Shown here piece after piece: positions 34,147 to 42,930 of a DNA stretch of 64,000 nt. This DNA is from Salinirubellus salinus (GTDB taxonomy: Archaea > Halobacteriota > Halobacteria > Halobacteriales > Haloarculaceae): NCBI RefSeq assembly GCF_025231485.1, contig NZ_CP104003.1, positions 620,001 through 684,000 of the forward strand. Direction: 5' to 3'. A program made the translations under genes and the position numbers. Below the pieces are notes generated by a model. It did no database searches, had not been told where the DNA came from, and saw only the letters and a list, made by a program, of their open reading frames with translations. Each line of letters begins with the position of its first letter. Position 1 is the stretch's first letter.

Positions 34147-35003
34147 TCGTACTCGTAGAACCCGCGCCCCGTCTTCTTCCCGAGGTCCCCCGCCTCCACC
34201 TTCCGCTTGAGCAGGTAGGCCGGCGTGTAGCGGTCGCCGAGCTCCTCGTGGAGCGTCTTCGTCGCGTGGAGACAGACGTCGAGGCCGATGTGGTCCGCGA
34301 GCTGGAGCGGGCCCATCGGGACGTTCGTCCCCAGCGTCATCCCGCGGTCGATGTCCTCCTTGGTGGCGACACCCTCGTCGTACGCGCGGACCCCCTCGTT
34401 GATCCACGGCATCAGGATGCGGTTCGTGACGAACCCCGGCTTGTCGTCGGACTCCCACGTCTCCTTGCCGAGGTCCTCGGCGAACTCGTGTGAGAGGTTC
34501 GCCACGGCCGGGTCGGTCCGCTCGCCGACGACGATCTCCACGCCCTTCATGATGGGGACCGGGTTCATGAAGTGGAGGCCGACGACCAGTTCGGGTCGCT
34601 CGGTCGCGGCCGCGATGGTCGTGATGGAGAGCGTCGAGGTGTTCGTCGCGAGCACCACGTCTGACTCGCACACCTCGTCCAGGTCCGCGAAGATGTCCCG
34701 CTTGACGTCCATCTCCTCGACGGCCGCCTCGACCACGAGGTCGGCGGCCGCGAGGTCCTCGAGGTCGGTGGTGCCGGAGATGCGCGCTCGCACGGCGTCG
34801 GCGTCGTCCTCGGACAGCTCGTCCTTGCGGACGAACTGCGCGAGCGAGTCGTCGATGGCGTCCATCCCGCGGTCGACGAACGACTGCTCGATGTCGCGCA
34901 TCACCACCTCGTAGCCCTGCTGTGCGGCGACCTGTGCGATGCCGTTGCCCATCGTGCCGGCGCCGACGACGCCGACCGTCTCGATGTCTGAGAGTCCTCG
35001 CAT
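34143..35003 (-). CDS. hbd: 3-hydroxyacyl-CoA dehydrogenase
   Basis: A 286-residue NAD-dependent dehydrogenase for 3-hydroxyacyl-CoA (third step of beta-oxidation, or 3-hydroxybutyryl-CoA formation). The Rossmann motif is GVVGAGTMGNGIAQ (about 10-23), the catalytic His is in VGLHFMNPVPIM (about 138-149), and the C-terminal domain has NRILMPWINEGVRAYDEGV. It is the single-function short form. The ATG at 35003 precedes the Rossmann strand by the usual 8 residues. Its stop overlaps that of the convergent membrane protein in CTAG (34143-34146). Confidence 0.93.
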   Translation of the reverse strand: MRGLSDIETVGVVGAGTMGNGIAQVAAQQGYEVVMRDIEQSFVDRGMDAIDDSLAQFVRKDELSEDDADAVRARISGTTDLEDLAAADLVVEAAVEEMDVKRDIFADLDEVCESDVVLATNTSTLSITTIAAATERPELVVGLHFMNPVPIMKGVEIVVGERTDPAVANLSHEFAEDLGKETWESDDKPGFVTNRILMPWINEGVRAYDEGVATKEDIDRGMTLGTNVPMGPLQLADHIGLDVCLHATKTLHEELGDRYTPAYLLKRKVEAGDLGKKTGRGFYEYD

Positions 35004-35058
35004 GTCCGAGGGTGTGACGCCCCCGGGCCTAAGCCTACCGACCAGTCCAGCCGGCAGG

Positions 35059-36009
35059 TCAGCGCCCGTCGTGGAACGAGGCCACCGCGCGGAACAGTTC
35101 ATCGTGGCGCTTCTCGAGCGGCAGGAAGTGGGTCCCCCCCGCCACCTCGTGGTAGCCACGGGCCGCGGGGAGCGCGTCGTAGAGCCCGAGTGCGTCCTCC
35201 CGCGTGGCGGTGGGGTCGAACGACCCGCGGACGACGAACGACGGGACGGTCACCCGAGACGGGTCGTAGGGTCGCTCGTCGACGGCCGCCGCGAGGTCCA
35301 CGAGGACGCCGTTCGGCGCCCGCACGGTCGGGACGTTCGCGGGGACGGACTGCCCCGACTCGTGGAGCGCGTCCCAGAAGTGCTCGAACGCGGCCGGGTC
35401 CCGGTAGGTGAACGGCTCGACGTGCCCGGGGAACTGGGCCGTCCATCGGTCGAGCGCGTCCTGTCTCGTCACCTCGCGTGCGGGGGCGGGCGGGTCGCCG
35501 AGGTCGAACCCCTCGACGAGCGACGGCGCCGGCCGGAACACCGGCGCGAACGCCGTGAACGAGGCGGCGCGCGTACTCGTCTCCGCCAGCAGGTGGCCAC
35601 AGACGACCGTCCCCCACGAGTAGCCGACGAGGTGGACTCGTGACTCCGGGATGGCCGCCACCGCGGCGGCCACGTCGTCGGCCACCGTCGCGGCCCGGCA
35701 GGGTGGGGTCACGTCGCCCGCGTCGGCGTCCACCGCCACCGGCGCTTCACTGGCACCGTACCCGCGCAGGTCGACGGCGTAGGCCGCCCGCCCGCGCGCC
35801 GCGGTGTCGGCCAGCCACGAGAACGCCGGGTCGGGGTCGAACACGGCTCGGCCGGGGTAGGTCGCGCCGTGGACGAACAGCACCGCATCGTCCGGGTCCG
35901 TCTCGCCGCCCCCCGCCTCGCGGGCCCAGAGCCGTAGTCGCGTCCCGTCCGGTGCCGGCACGTCGCGGGCCACCGTCTCCGTAGCACCCGCCTCCTCGCT
36001 CGCGTCCAT
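35059..36009 (-). CDS. Alpha/beta hydrolase
   Basis: A 316-residue alpha/beta-hydrolase-fold protein. The nucleophile elbow is GYSWG with S131, the oxyanion strand is FVHGATYPG (about 46-54), and the C-terminal acid and His are in VRGSFDPTATRED and AGGTHFLPLEK. No signal peptide is visible. It belongs to the broad esterase/lipase/peptidase group whose substrates cannot be read from motifs. It is 55 bp upstream of hbd on the same strand, so it may share a transcript. The ATG at 36009 is preferred to a GTG two codons earlier. Confidence 0.87.
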   Translation of the reverse strand: MDASEEAGATETVARDVPAPDGTRLRLWAREAGGGETDPDDAVLFVHGATYPGRAVFDPDPAFSWLADTAARGRAAYAVDLRGYGASEAPVAVDADAGDVTPPCRAATVADDVAAAVAAIPESRVHLVGYSWGTVVCGHLLAETSTRAASFTAFAPVFRPAPSLVEGFDLGDPPAPAREVTRQDALDRWTAQFPGHVEPFTYRDPAAFEHFWDALHESGQSVPANVPTVRAPNGVLVDLAAAVDERPYDPSRVTVPSFVVRGSFDPTATREDALGLYDALPAARGYHEVAGGTHFLPLEKRHDELFRAVASFHDGR

Positions 36010-36106
36010 ACCCACCGTGCGACCGAGGGGAGGTAGTGTGTTACGGGACCGTTTCGGCGTTTAGGGTCGGTAGAACTTAGTCGCCGTCAGACGCACCCCC
36101 GCCCGT

Positions 36107-36901
36107 ATGATTCCCATCGACGACACCCCGCTGTGCCGGGACGGCAAGGTGCTCATCCTCGCGTACGACCACGGGTTGGAACACGGCCCGGTCGACTTCG
36201 ACGAGGTGCCTGAGAGCGCGGACCCGGAGCGGACGTTCGAGGCGGCGACCCACCCCGCGGTCACCTCCATCGCGGTCCAGAAGGGTATCGCGGAGGCCTA
36301 CTACCCCTCCTACGAGGACGACCTCGACCTCCTGATGAAGCTCAACGGCACGTCGAACCTCTGGATGGGCGAGCCGGACTCGGCCGTCAACTGCACGGTC
36401 GAACAGGCCTACGACATCGGCGCGTCGTCGGTCGGTTTTACCCTCTACGGTGGCTCGAACAACGAGATCGAGATGGCCGAGGAGTTCGCCACCGCGCAGA
36501 AGGACGCCCGCGACTACGAACTCCCGGTCGTCATGTGGTCCTACCCGCGCGGTCAGGGGCTCAAGAACGACACCGCGCCGGGCACCATCGCCTACGCGGC
36601 CCGGCTCGCGCTCGAACTCGGCGCGGACGTGGCGAAGGTGAAGTTCCCCGGTAGTCAGTCGGCGATGGAGCAGGCGGTGCGGATGGCCGGCCCGACGAAG
36701 GTGGTCATGTCCGGTGGCTCGAAGACGAGCGACCGCGCGTTCCTCGAGGACGTGAAGGAGACCATCGACGCCGGCGGCAAGGGGCTCGCCGTGGGCCGGA
36801 ACGTCTGGCAGCGCGAGGACCCGACGCGCATCCTCGACGCGCTCGAACAGGTCATCTTCGAGGAGGCGAGCGTCGACGAGGCGCTCGCGGCGGCCGAGTG
36901 A
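36107..36901 (+). CDS. Class I fructose-bisphosphate aldolase, archaeal DhnA type
   Basis: A 264-residue class I (Schiff-base) aldolase of the DeoC/DhnA family, which joins or splits dihydroxyacetone phosphate and glyceraldehyde 3-phosphate. The family start AYDHGLEHGP (about 19-28), VMWSYPRGQG (about 142-151), the lysines of DVAKVKFPGS (K177 and K179, one of them the Schiff-base residue) and the phosphate site MSGGSKTSDR are present. It is followed by the FBPase gene after a single base, so the two consecutive steps of gluconeogenesis are made together. Confidence 0.93.
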   Translation: MIPIDDTPLCRDGKVLILAYDHGLEHGPVDFDEVPESADPERTFEAATHPAVTSIAVQKGIAEAYYPSYEDDLDLLMKLNGTSNLWMGEPDSAVNCTVEQAYDIGASSVGFTLYGGSNNEIEMAEEFATAQKDARDYELPVVMWSYPRGQGLKNDTAPGTIAYAARLALELGADVAKVKFPGSQSAMEQAVRMAGPTKVVMSGGSKTSDRAFLEDVKETIDAGGKGLAVGRNVWQREDPTRILDALEQVIFEEASVDEALAAAE

Positions 36902-36902
36902 G

Positions 36903-37772
36903 ATGACCGTCGAGCGCATCGTCCGGACCGTCGCCGAGACGAGTCTGGAGGTCCGCGAGGGGCTGGCCGGTCGACGCGGCTACGAGGACGAGGAGAACCC
37001 GTCAGGCGAGAAGCAGCTCGCGGCGGACCTCTGGGCGGACGAGTTGTTCGAGGAACGACTGCTCGACATCGAGTCCGTCGCCGCCTACGCAAGCGAGGAG
37101 CGCTCGGGCGTGGTGGAGGCCGAGCGCACCTCCAACGGCGACGGCCGCTACCACGTCGCCGTGGACCCGCTCGACGGCTCCTCGAACCTCCGGACGAACA
37201 ACGCGATGGGCGTCCTGCTCGGCGTCTACGACTCGCCACTCCCCGCGCGCGGTCGTGACCTCGTCGCCAGCGCGTACGTCCTGTTCGGCCCGCTGACGAC
37301 GATGGTCGTCGCCGTCGACGGATCGGTCACCGAGTACGTCCTCGAACGCGACGGCAAGAGCGTGGAGATGCGCACCGTCACGGAGGAGCTCACGCTCCCC
37401 GACGAGCCGACGGTGTACGGCTTCGGCGGCCGGGTCCCGGACTGGCCCGCCGGCTTCGAGAACTACGCTCGTGAGATAGAGACCGAGCTCAAACTCCGCT
37501 ACGGCGGCGCGATGATCGCCGACGTGAACCAGGTGCTCACCTACGGCGGCGTGTTCGCGTACCCCGGGCTGGAGTCGCGCCCCGAGGGGAAACTCCGCCT
37601 CCAGTTCGAGGGGAATCCCGTCGCACACATAGTCGAGACGGCTGGCGGGCGCTCCTCGGACGGCGAGCGGTCCCTGCTGGACGTGACGCCCGAGCGCATC
37701 CACCAGCGCGTGCCCGTCCACGTCGGCAACACCAGACTGATCGACCGTCTGGAAGCGACGCTCGGCAACTGA
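36903..37772 (+). CDS. fbp: Class 1-type fructose-1,6-bisphosphatase
   Basis: A 289-residue Mg-dependent phosphatase of the FBPase/inositol phosphatase fold. Metal ligands lie in EERS (E65/E66) and AVDPLDGSSN (D88, D91), followed by NNAMGVLLGVYDSPL and the late GGAMIADVNQVLTYGG segment. It turns fructose 1,6-bisphosphate into fructose 6-phosphate. The gene starts one base after the aldolase stop. Two genes for consecutive gluconeogenic steps in one operon fit the haloarchaeal habit of growing on amino and organic acids. Confidence 0.92.
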   Translation: MTVERIVRTVAETSLEVREGLAGRRGYEDEENPSGEKQLAADLWADELFEERLLDIESVAAYASEERSGVVEAERTSNGDGRYHVAVDPLDGSSNLRTNNAMGVLLGVYDSPLPARGRDLVASAYVLFGPLTTMVVAVDGSVTEYVLERDGKSVEMRTVTEELTLPDEPTVYGFGGRVPDWPAGFENYAREIETELKLRYGGAMIADVNQVLTYGGVFAYPGLESRPEGKLRLQFEGNPVAHIVETAGGRSSDGERSLLDVTPERIHQRVPVHVGNTRLIDRLEATLGN

Positions 37773-37850
37773 GCCGGGCGGAACCTCCCGACGCGCCGTC
37801 CCTGCCCCACTCATAGAAAACGGTTTACCGGCAACGCTTGACCCCTCGGT

Positions 37851-39587
37851 ATGCGAATCCGTATCGACGGCGACGCCAGCGTCGAGGAGGCGTCGGCCAT
37901 CGCGGAGGCCCTCGCCACGCAGGCGGGCCGGGACGTGAAGGTGTACATCGGCGACGCGGAGGAACCCGCGGCGGTGGAGGAGGCGGAACTGGAACTCCCG
38001 CTCTCTGACGACCTCGGGCCGACCGACCGGGAGGCCACCCTGCGCGAGGAGATCGACGACATCCTCCGAGGCGGCCCGGAGAAGTACGTCGAGCGACTCC
38101 CCGAGCAGAACAAACTGTTCGTCCGCGACCGCCTCGAGTTGTGGTTCGGCGAGGACGGCCTCAGGTTCGAGGACGGCAAGTTCGCCAACTTCGACGCGTG
38201 GCACGAGGACGCTCCCGATTCGGCCCCCGACGACCGACTCCCCGCCGACGGGATGATCACCGGCGCGGCGACGTTCGAGGGCCGCGACGTCCACTTCATG
38301 GCCAACGACTTCTCCGTGAAGGCCGGGTCGATGGCCAAGCGGGGCACCGAGAAGTTCCTGCGGATGCAACAGCGCGCCCTGAAGTCGGGCAAGCCAGTGC
38401 TCTACCTGATGGACTCCTCGGGCGGCCGCATCGACAAGCAGACCGAGTTCTTCGCCAACCGCGAGGGTATCGGGAAGTACTACTACAACCACTCGATGCT
38501 CTCGGGGCGGGTGCCGCAGGTCTGTGTCCTCTACGGCCCCTGTATCGCGGGGGCAGCCTACACCCCCGTCTTCGCGGACTTCACCATCATGGTCCGGGAC
38601 ATGAGCGCGATGGCCATCGCCTCTCCAAGGATGGTTGAGATGGTCACGGGCGAGCAGATCGACATGCAGGACCTCGGCGGGCCGGACATGCACGCTCGCG
38701 AGTCGGGGAGTGCCGACCTCGTAGCCGACGACGAGGAGCACGCCCGCGAACTCGTCGCGGACCTGATGACGTACCTCCCGGACAACGCCGACGAGAAGCC
38801 GCCGCGCTCGGACCCGAAGCCGCCAACGCGCTCGCCGGAGGGTATCGACTCGGTCGTCCCGCAGGAGCCGAACCGTGGCTACGACATGCGCGACCTGATC
38901 GAGCGCGTGGTCGACCACGACTCGATGTTCGAACTCCAGCCCGAGTACGGCAAGGAGATACTCACCCTGTTCGCCCGTATCGACGGCCGCCCCGTCGGTA
39001 TCATCGCCAACCAGCCCGACGAGCGGGCCGGCGCCATCTTCCCCGACAGCGCGGAGAAGGCCGCCCAGTTCGCGTGGAAGTGTGACGCGTTCGACGTCCC
39101 ACTGCTCTACCTCTGTGACACGCCCGGCTTCATGGCCGGCTCGCAGGTCGAGAAGGAGGCCATCCTGGAGAAGGGGAAGAAGATGATCTACGCCACGAGC
39201 GAGGCCACCGTCCCGAAACAGTGCGTCGTCGTCCGCAAGGCGTACGGCGCCGGTATCTACGCGATGTCCGGGCCGGCCTACGACCCGGACTCGACCATCG
39301 CACTCCCGTCCGGTGAGATCGGTATCATGGGTCCCGAAGCGGCCATCAACGCCGTCTACGCGAACAAGCTCGCCGCGGTCGACGACCCCGAGGAACGCGC
39401 GGAGATGGAACAGCGCCTCCGCGAGGAGTACCGCGAGGACATCGACGTCAAACGGATGGCGAGCGAGGTGGTCATCGACGAGATCGTGCCACCCTCGGAA
39501 CTGCGCGACGAGCTGAACAACCGCTTCACGTTCTACGAGGGCGTGGAGAAACAGCGGCCGAGCAAGAAGCACGGCACGATCCTCTGA
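37851..39587 (+). CDS. Acyl-CoA carboxylase, carboxyltransferase subunit
   Basis: A 578-residue biotin-dependent carboxyltransferase (AccD/PccB/MccB group) that moves CO2 from biotin to an acyl-CoA. Both crotonase-fold halves are present: GCIAG-like GPCIAGAAYTPVFADF (about 229-244) and, in the second half, CDTPGFMAGSQVEKEAI and KAYGAGIYAMSGPAYDPD. The first 60 residues form an extra acidic domain not found in ordinary PccB. A haloarchaeal propionyl-CoA or related carboxylase is likely. The biotin carboxylase subunit is not here. Its stop codon touches repeat copy 2. Confidence 0.88.
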   Translation: MRIRIDGDASVEEASAIAEALATQAGRDVKVYIGDAEEPAAVEEAELELPLSDDLGPTDREATLREEIDDILRGGPEKYVERLPEQNKLFVRDRLELWFGEDGLRFEDGKFANFDAWHEDAPDSAPDDRLPADGMITGAATFEGRDVHFMANDFSVKAGSMAKRGTEKFLRMQQRALKSGKPVLYLMDSSGGRIDKQTEFFANREGIGKYYYNHSMLSGRVPQVCVLYGPCIAGAAYTPVFADFTIMVRDMSAMAIASPRMVEMVTGEQIDMQDLGGPDMHARESGSADLVADDEEHARELVADLMTYLPDNADEKPPRSDPKPPTRSPEGIDSVVPQEPNRGYDMRDLIERVVDHDSMFELQPEYGKEILTLFARIDGRPVGIIANQPDERAGAIFPDSAEKAAQFAWKCDAFDVPLLYLCDTPGFMAGSQVEKEAILEKGKKMIYATSEATVPKQCVVVRKAYGAGIYAMSGPAYDPDSTIALPSGEIGIMGPEAAINAVYANKLAAVDDPEERAEMEQRLREEYREDIDVKRMASEVVIDEIVPPSELRDELNNRFTFYEGVEKQRPSKKHGTIL

Positions 39588-39706
39588 GACCAAACTGTTC
39601 CGCTCGGGTCGGCTTCGCCGACCGCTCGCGCAGAACTTTGGATCCAAAAAAAGCGGCCCTCGCTCCGCTCGGGCCTGGGCGGTCCGCTGACCAGACCGCA
39701 CCTTCT
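39587..39706 (+). repeat. Convergent-intergenic hairpin repeat, copy 2
   Basis: This fills the gap between the carboxylase gene and the converging DoxX gene. It begins AGACCAAAC at the carboxylase stop codon, then a perfect stem GGTCGGC/GCCGACC with TTC triloop (39607-39623), CGCTCGCGCAGAAC, the palindrome TTTGGATCCAAA (39637-39648) with an A-run, and a CTCGCTCCGCTCGG region also found in copy 3. It is the same element as copy 1 in the opposite orientation relative to the window. Confidence 0.7.
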
Positions 39707-40119
39707 ACCGCCGCACCGCCTCCACGAACACCGCCCACGCGAGCATCGCGAGGCCGACGTCGCGGGCTTAGCACGTCCCCGAACTGGCCGGTCGTGACCC
39801 AGACGACGGTGAGGTAGCCGATGGTGGCCGTCAGCGACGCCGCGGCCACGAGGGACGCGAACGCCGTGTAGCGGTCGACGAGGAGCGCGAGGCCGAACGC
39901 GAGTTCGAGCCAGCCGTTGAGCAGCATGAAGTCGACGGGCGAGAGCAGGATGAACGGCTCCAGCCACGGGACGACATAGAGCGCCCACGCGGCCGGGTCG
40001 AGCAGTTTGTGGACGCCAGCGACGAGCACCATCGCGCCGAGGCCGACGCGTGCGATGGTGGCGGCGTCCGGGACCCGCGCCACCGCCGGGCGAGTGACAC
40101 GACGGAGTCGCTGTTCCAT
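39705..40119 (-). pseudogene. DoxX-family membrane protein, frameshifted near its 3' end
   Basis: A four-helix DoxX/quinone-oxidoreductase-like membrane protein broken by one extra base. From the ATG at 40119 the protein reads normally for about 117 residues, through TTGQFGDVL. Then an additional T within 39768-39769 shifts the frame. After the shift the expected ending ARDVGLAMLAWAVFVEAVRR and a stop (39705-39707) appear in the next frame; total length 415 bases, one more than a multiple of three. Without the correction the frame runs through the repeat into the opposite gene. This is a real recent mutation or a sequencing error. Confidence 0.8.
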
Positions 40120-40163
40120 GCGTGGTGTACGGAGGAGTCGCGCAAGAAGCGTCCGGTCGGGAC

Positions 40164-40745
40164 TCAGGTCCGCAGGCGTCCAACGTGAGTGTCGACGACC
40201 CGACGGAGTGCCCGCACCTCGTCGAGGACGGCCTCCCACTGCTCGACCGTGCCCGGGACGGGGTCGGCCGCGAGCGCGACGCGCCGGTCCACCAGTGCCC
40301 GGACCTCGCGGGGGTCCTCGATGCGGACGAACTGGACCGCGGCCTCACCCCCTGCTGACTCGAACGAGGCCGTCCCGTACCCGAAGATGCCGCCGGTCAC
40401 GCTCTGGCTGTAAGCCGAGTTCTGCACTCGGTCGAGCCCCATCCGGCGGACCCGTCGGGAGAGGATGCCCGACCGGGCGTAGAGCGCCCGGTCGCTGACC
40501 GCGTAGGTGGTCCGGCGGACGTCGAGGACGCCGTAGACCGGCGTCAGGACACCGGCGAGGACGAGCAACGCGCCCACCGCGCGGCCGACCGACCCGACGT
40601 CTTGGACACCGCCGAGCATCGCGCCGCCGGTGACGACGAGCGCGAAGCCGCCGACAAACGCCGGAATCGCCGCCGACAGCCGTGGGCTGCCGCTCCAGAG
40701 CAGCTCCTCGCTCGCCTCCAGCAGGAGGTCCTCGGTGTCGCTCAC
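40164..40745 (-). CDS. PH-domain (bPH2/DUF304) membrane protein
   Basis: A 193-residue protein with two membrane helices (about 25-45 and 52-75) followed by a bacterial PH-like domain (about 75-150, with RRTTYAVSDRALYARSGILSRRVRRMGLDRVQNSAYSQ). This pattern, a YxVTxRalyxrxGil block, defines the bPH2 family. It starts at GTG 40745, which overlaps the stop of the upstream PH gene (GTGA). A C-terminal helix of about 40 residues follows. The role is unknown; relatives are thought to act at membranes. Confidence 0.8.
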   Translation of the reverse strand: MSDTEDLLLEASEELLWSGSPRLSAAIPAFVGGFALVVTGGAMLGGVQDVGSVGRAVGALLVLAGVLTPVYGVLDVRRTTYAVSDRALYARSGILSRRVRRMGLDRVQNSAYSQSVTGGIFGYGTASFESAGGEAAVQFVRIEDPREVRALVDRRVALAADPVPGTVEQWEAVLDEVRALRRVVDTHVGRLRT

Positions 40746-41335
40746 GGTTCGTCCTCGGCAGGTGGCCCCGTCTCGGTCGACTCACCCTCCACGGCGGCGC
40801 GGATGGCCCGGAGTTCGGTCACGATGTCGTCGAGGACGGCCGCCTTGTCCCGGTCTGTCCCCTCACCAGTGTCCCGTCCCGAGCGGATGCGCTCGTTGAT
40901 GCGCCGCTGGAGCGCCTGCGGGTCCTCGACGTTGGCGAAACTCATCTCGATGCCGGTGCCGCCCGCGGTGCTCACGTCGACGGTGCCGTAGCCGAACTGG
41001 GCCCCGAAGAACGACTGGCGGTAGGAGGTGTCCTGCACCTTGTCGAACTCGATGCGCTGGACGTTCCGCGAGAGGATGCCCGTCTTCCGGTAGAGCGCTG
41101 TGGTCGTCACGACGTAGTTCGTGTTCTTGTACGAGAGGTAGGAGCCGACGAGGATGGGGATGCCCACCAGCACGAACGCGAGGGGGATGCCGACGACGAA
41201 CGCGGGGACGAGCGAGAGCTCGTGGGGCGTATCAGCCCACACGACCTCCTCGTCCTCGTCGAGGGTGAGCCAGTCGAACGACGCGGGGTCGGTCTCGTCG
41301 ACGGCACCGCCGACCGTCTCCGTGGAGGGTGTCAT
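40742..41335 (-). CDS. PH-domain (bPH2/DUF304) membrane protein
   Basis: A 197-residue partner of the next gene, with the same plan: an acidic N-terminus, two membrane helices (about 43-72), then the PH block NTNYVVTTTALYRKTGILSRNVQRIEFDKVQDTSYRQSFFGAQFGYGTVDVSTAGG, and an acidic helical tail. The stop overlaps the start of the downstream copy, so the two are translated together and may form a complex. The tandem pair with similar but not identical domains suggests duplication before divergence. Confidence 0.82.
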   Translation of the reverse strand: MTPSTETVGGAVDETDPASFDWLTLDEDEEVVWADTPHELSLVPAFVVGIPLAFVLVGIPILVGSYLSYKNTNYVVTTTALYRKTGILSRNVQRIEFDKVQDTSYRQSFFGAQFGYGTVDVSTAGGTGIEMSFANVEDPQALQRRINERIRSGRDTGEGTDRDKAAVLDDIVTELRAIRAAVEGESTETGPPAEDEP

Positions 41336-41416
41336 GTTCGACTCCTCAGCGCCGGGCGGCAAAACCCTTCCCCGCGTCGGCCGCCCTCCACCCACCAGAC
41401 GAGCCACAGCCGCGTG

Positions 41417-41887
41417 TCACGCGTCGCGTTTGAGTGAGAGCGCGGTCCGGTCGAACTCACAGACGAGCGTCTCGTCGGTCTCGCCGTCACCGCGGTTCAC
41501 GGCGAACGCCTCGACGTGCATCGTCACGATGCCGCGTTCCCCGTCGCTCGTCTCGCGTTTATCGGTCACCGTCGACTGCGCCCGGATGGTGTCGCCGTGG
41601 AACGTCGGGTTCGGATGTTCTACCTCGTCGTACGAGAGGTTGGCGACGATGGTGCCGTCGGTGGTGTCCGGGATGGTGAGCCCGACCGCGAGCGCCATCG
41701 TGTAGAGCCCGTTGACGAGTCGCTCGCCGAACTGCGTCTCGCTGGCGAACTCCGCGTCGAGGTGCAACGGCTGCTGGTTCATGGTCGTGTCGCAGAACGT
41801 CTGGTTGTCCGACTCGCTGACCGTCCGGCGCTTCTCGTGTTCGATGGTCTCGCCGACCTCGAACTCCTCGTAGTAGAGCCCAGTCAC
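41417..41887 (-). CDS. MaoC-family (hotdog) hydratase
   Basis: A 156-residue single hotdog-fold protein of the MaoC dehydratase group. The hydratase-2 motif appears as NQQPLHLD (about 36-43) after FCDTT, followed by a FGERLVNGLYTMALAVGLTI helix. It starts at GTG 41887 (GTG-ACT-GGG). Haloarchaeal neighbours of this type hydrate enoyl- or mesaconyl-CoA-like esters. It is divergent from the CitE-like lyase at 41974 with 86 bp between, and the glutamate dehydrogenase follows that gene. The set recalls steps of the methylaspartate cycle, but a dedicated two-domain mesaconyl-CoA hydratase would be longer. Confidence 0.8.
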   Translation of the reverse strand: MTGLYYEEFEVGETIEHEKRRTVSESDNQTFCDTTMNQQPLHLDAEFASETQFGERLVNGLYTMALAVGLTIPDTTDGTIVANLSYDEVEHPNPTFHGDTIRAQSTVTDKRETSDGERGIVTMHVEAFAVNRGDGETDETLVCEFDRTALSLKRDA

Positions 41888-41973
41888 GCCCGTCGGGTCG
41901 ACGGAGGGCGAGAAAAGCGTACCGGGGACTCGAGCGACAGAACACCCAAGTCTCGTGCGGGCGAGGCGAACCC

Positions 41974-42834
41974 ATGGCACGACGAAGCCTGCTGTTCTCC
42001 CCCGCGGACCGCCCGGAACTCCTGCGCAAGGGACCCGACTCCGGTGCCGACGTGGTCTGTTCCGACCTCGAGGACGCTGTCGCCCCCGAGCGCAAGCCGG
42101 CGGCCCGCGAGGGGCTGGTCGACCTGCTCTCCGACCCGTCGTTCGACCCCGACTGCGAGGTCTGCGTCCGCATCAACAGTGACCGGGAGTCGGCCGAGGC
42201 CGACCTCGAAGCCCTGCTCGGCGCCGACGCCGACCTCCGCCTGGACTCGCTGATGGTCCCGAAGGCCGAGTCCGCCGCGGCGATCGAGGCGCTCGCCGAG
42301 GCAATCGCCCGCTGGGACGTCGACCTGCCACTCCTCGCCATCTGCGAGTCCGCCGCCGGCGTCCTGCACGCCGAGGAGATAGCCGCCGCCGACCCGGTCG
42401 ACTGCCTCCTGTTCGGCGCGGAGGACCTCTCGGCCGACGTCGGCGCGACGCGGACGCGCGAGGGGACCGAGGTGCTCTACGCCCGTGAGAAGGTCGTCAC
42501 CGCCGCCGCAGCCGCCGGTGTGGACGCCATCGACACGCTCGTCACCGACTTCGAGGCCACCGATCACCTCCGCGAGGACACCCGGTTCGGCCTCCAGCTG
42601 GGCTACGACGGGAAGATGTGCATCCACCCCGCGCAGGTGTCCGTCGTCAACGAGGCCTTCACGCCCGACGCCGAACGGGTCGCGTGGGCCCGCCGCGTCC
42701 TCGAGGCGAACGCCGAGGCCGAAGCCGAGGGTCGGGGCGTGTTCCAGGTCGACGGGGAGATGATAGACGCCCCCCTGGTCGCACAAGCCGAACGGGTTCG
42801 TGAGCGGGCGGCGGCGGCGGGGGTCTGGGACTGA
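41974..42834 (+). CDS. HpcH/HpaI aldolase / citrate lyase beta-like (CitE) protein
   Basis: A 286-residue TIM-barrel CoA-ester lyase-like protein. The opening RRSLLFSPADRPELLRKG is typical of CitE-like proteins, DLEDAV (about 30-35) carries metal-binding acids, the phosphate/CoA strand is SLMVPKAES, a Glu in AICESAAGV and FGAEDLSADVG complete the active site, and HPAQV lies near the end. Relatives split malyl-, methylmalyl- or citramalyl-CoA. In haloarchaea a CitE paralogue cleaves beta-methylmalyl-CoA to glyoxylate and propionyl-CoA. The neighbouring MaoC and carboxylase genes make that plausible, but not shown. Confidence 0.85.
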   Translation: MARRSLLFSPADRPELLRKGPDSGADVVCSDLEDAVAPERKPAAREGLVDLLSDPSFDPDCEVCVRINSDRESAEADLEALLGADADLRLDSLMVPKAESAAAIEALAEAIARWDVDLPLLAICESAAGVLHAEEIAAADPVDCLLFGAEDLSADVGATRTREGTEVLYAREKVVTAAAAAGVDAIDTLVTDFEATDHLREDTRFGLQLGYDGKMCIHPAQVSVVNEAFTPDAERVAWARRVLEANAEAEAEGRGVFQVDGEMIDAPLVAQAERVRERAAAAGVWD

Positions 42835-42900
42835 CGGGCGTCGGGCCGCCGTGGCATTAATATTCCTTTAATTCTGCGATATGATATGTAGTCCGTCACC

Positions 42901-42906
42901 CTTAAG
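42901..42906 (+). promoter_or_regulatory. TATA-like box of the glutamate dehydrogenase gene
   Basis: CTTAAG ends 24 nt before the ATG, so transcription should begin about at the start codon. A further AT-rich stretch at 42855-42890, with a GATAT-GATAT direct repeat, lies just upstream and may bind a regulator. Confidence 0.5.
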
Positions 42907-42930
42907 CGGCGAGTCCGCGAGGGGTGGGCT

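Noticed and set aside
37002-39701. A 899-codon minus-strand open frame opposite the FBPase and carboxylase genes
   Set aside because: It covers two well-recognised plus-strand enzymes and has no family resemblance. Its first part is the repeat element read as protein (FLDPKFC).
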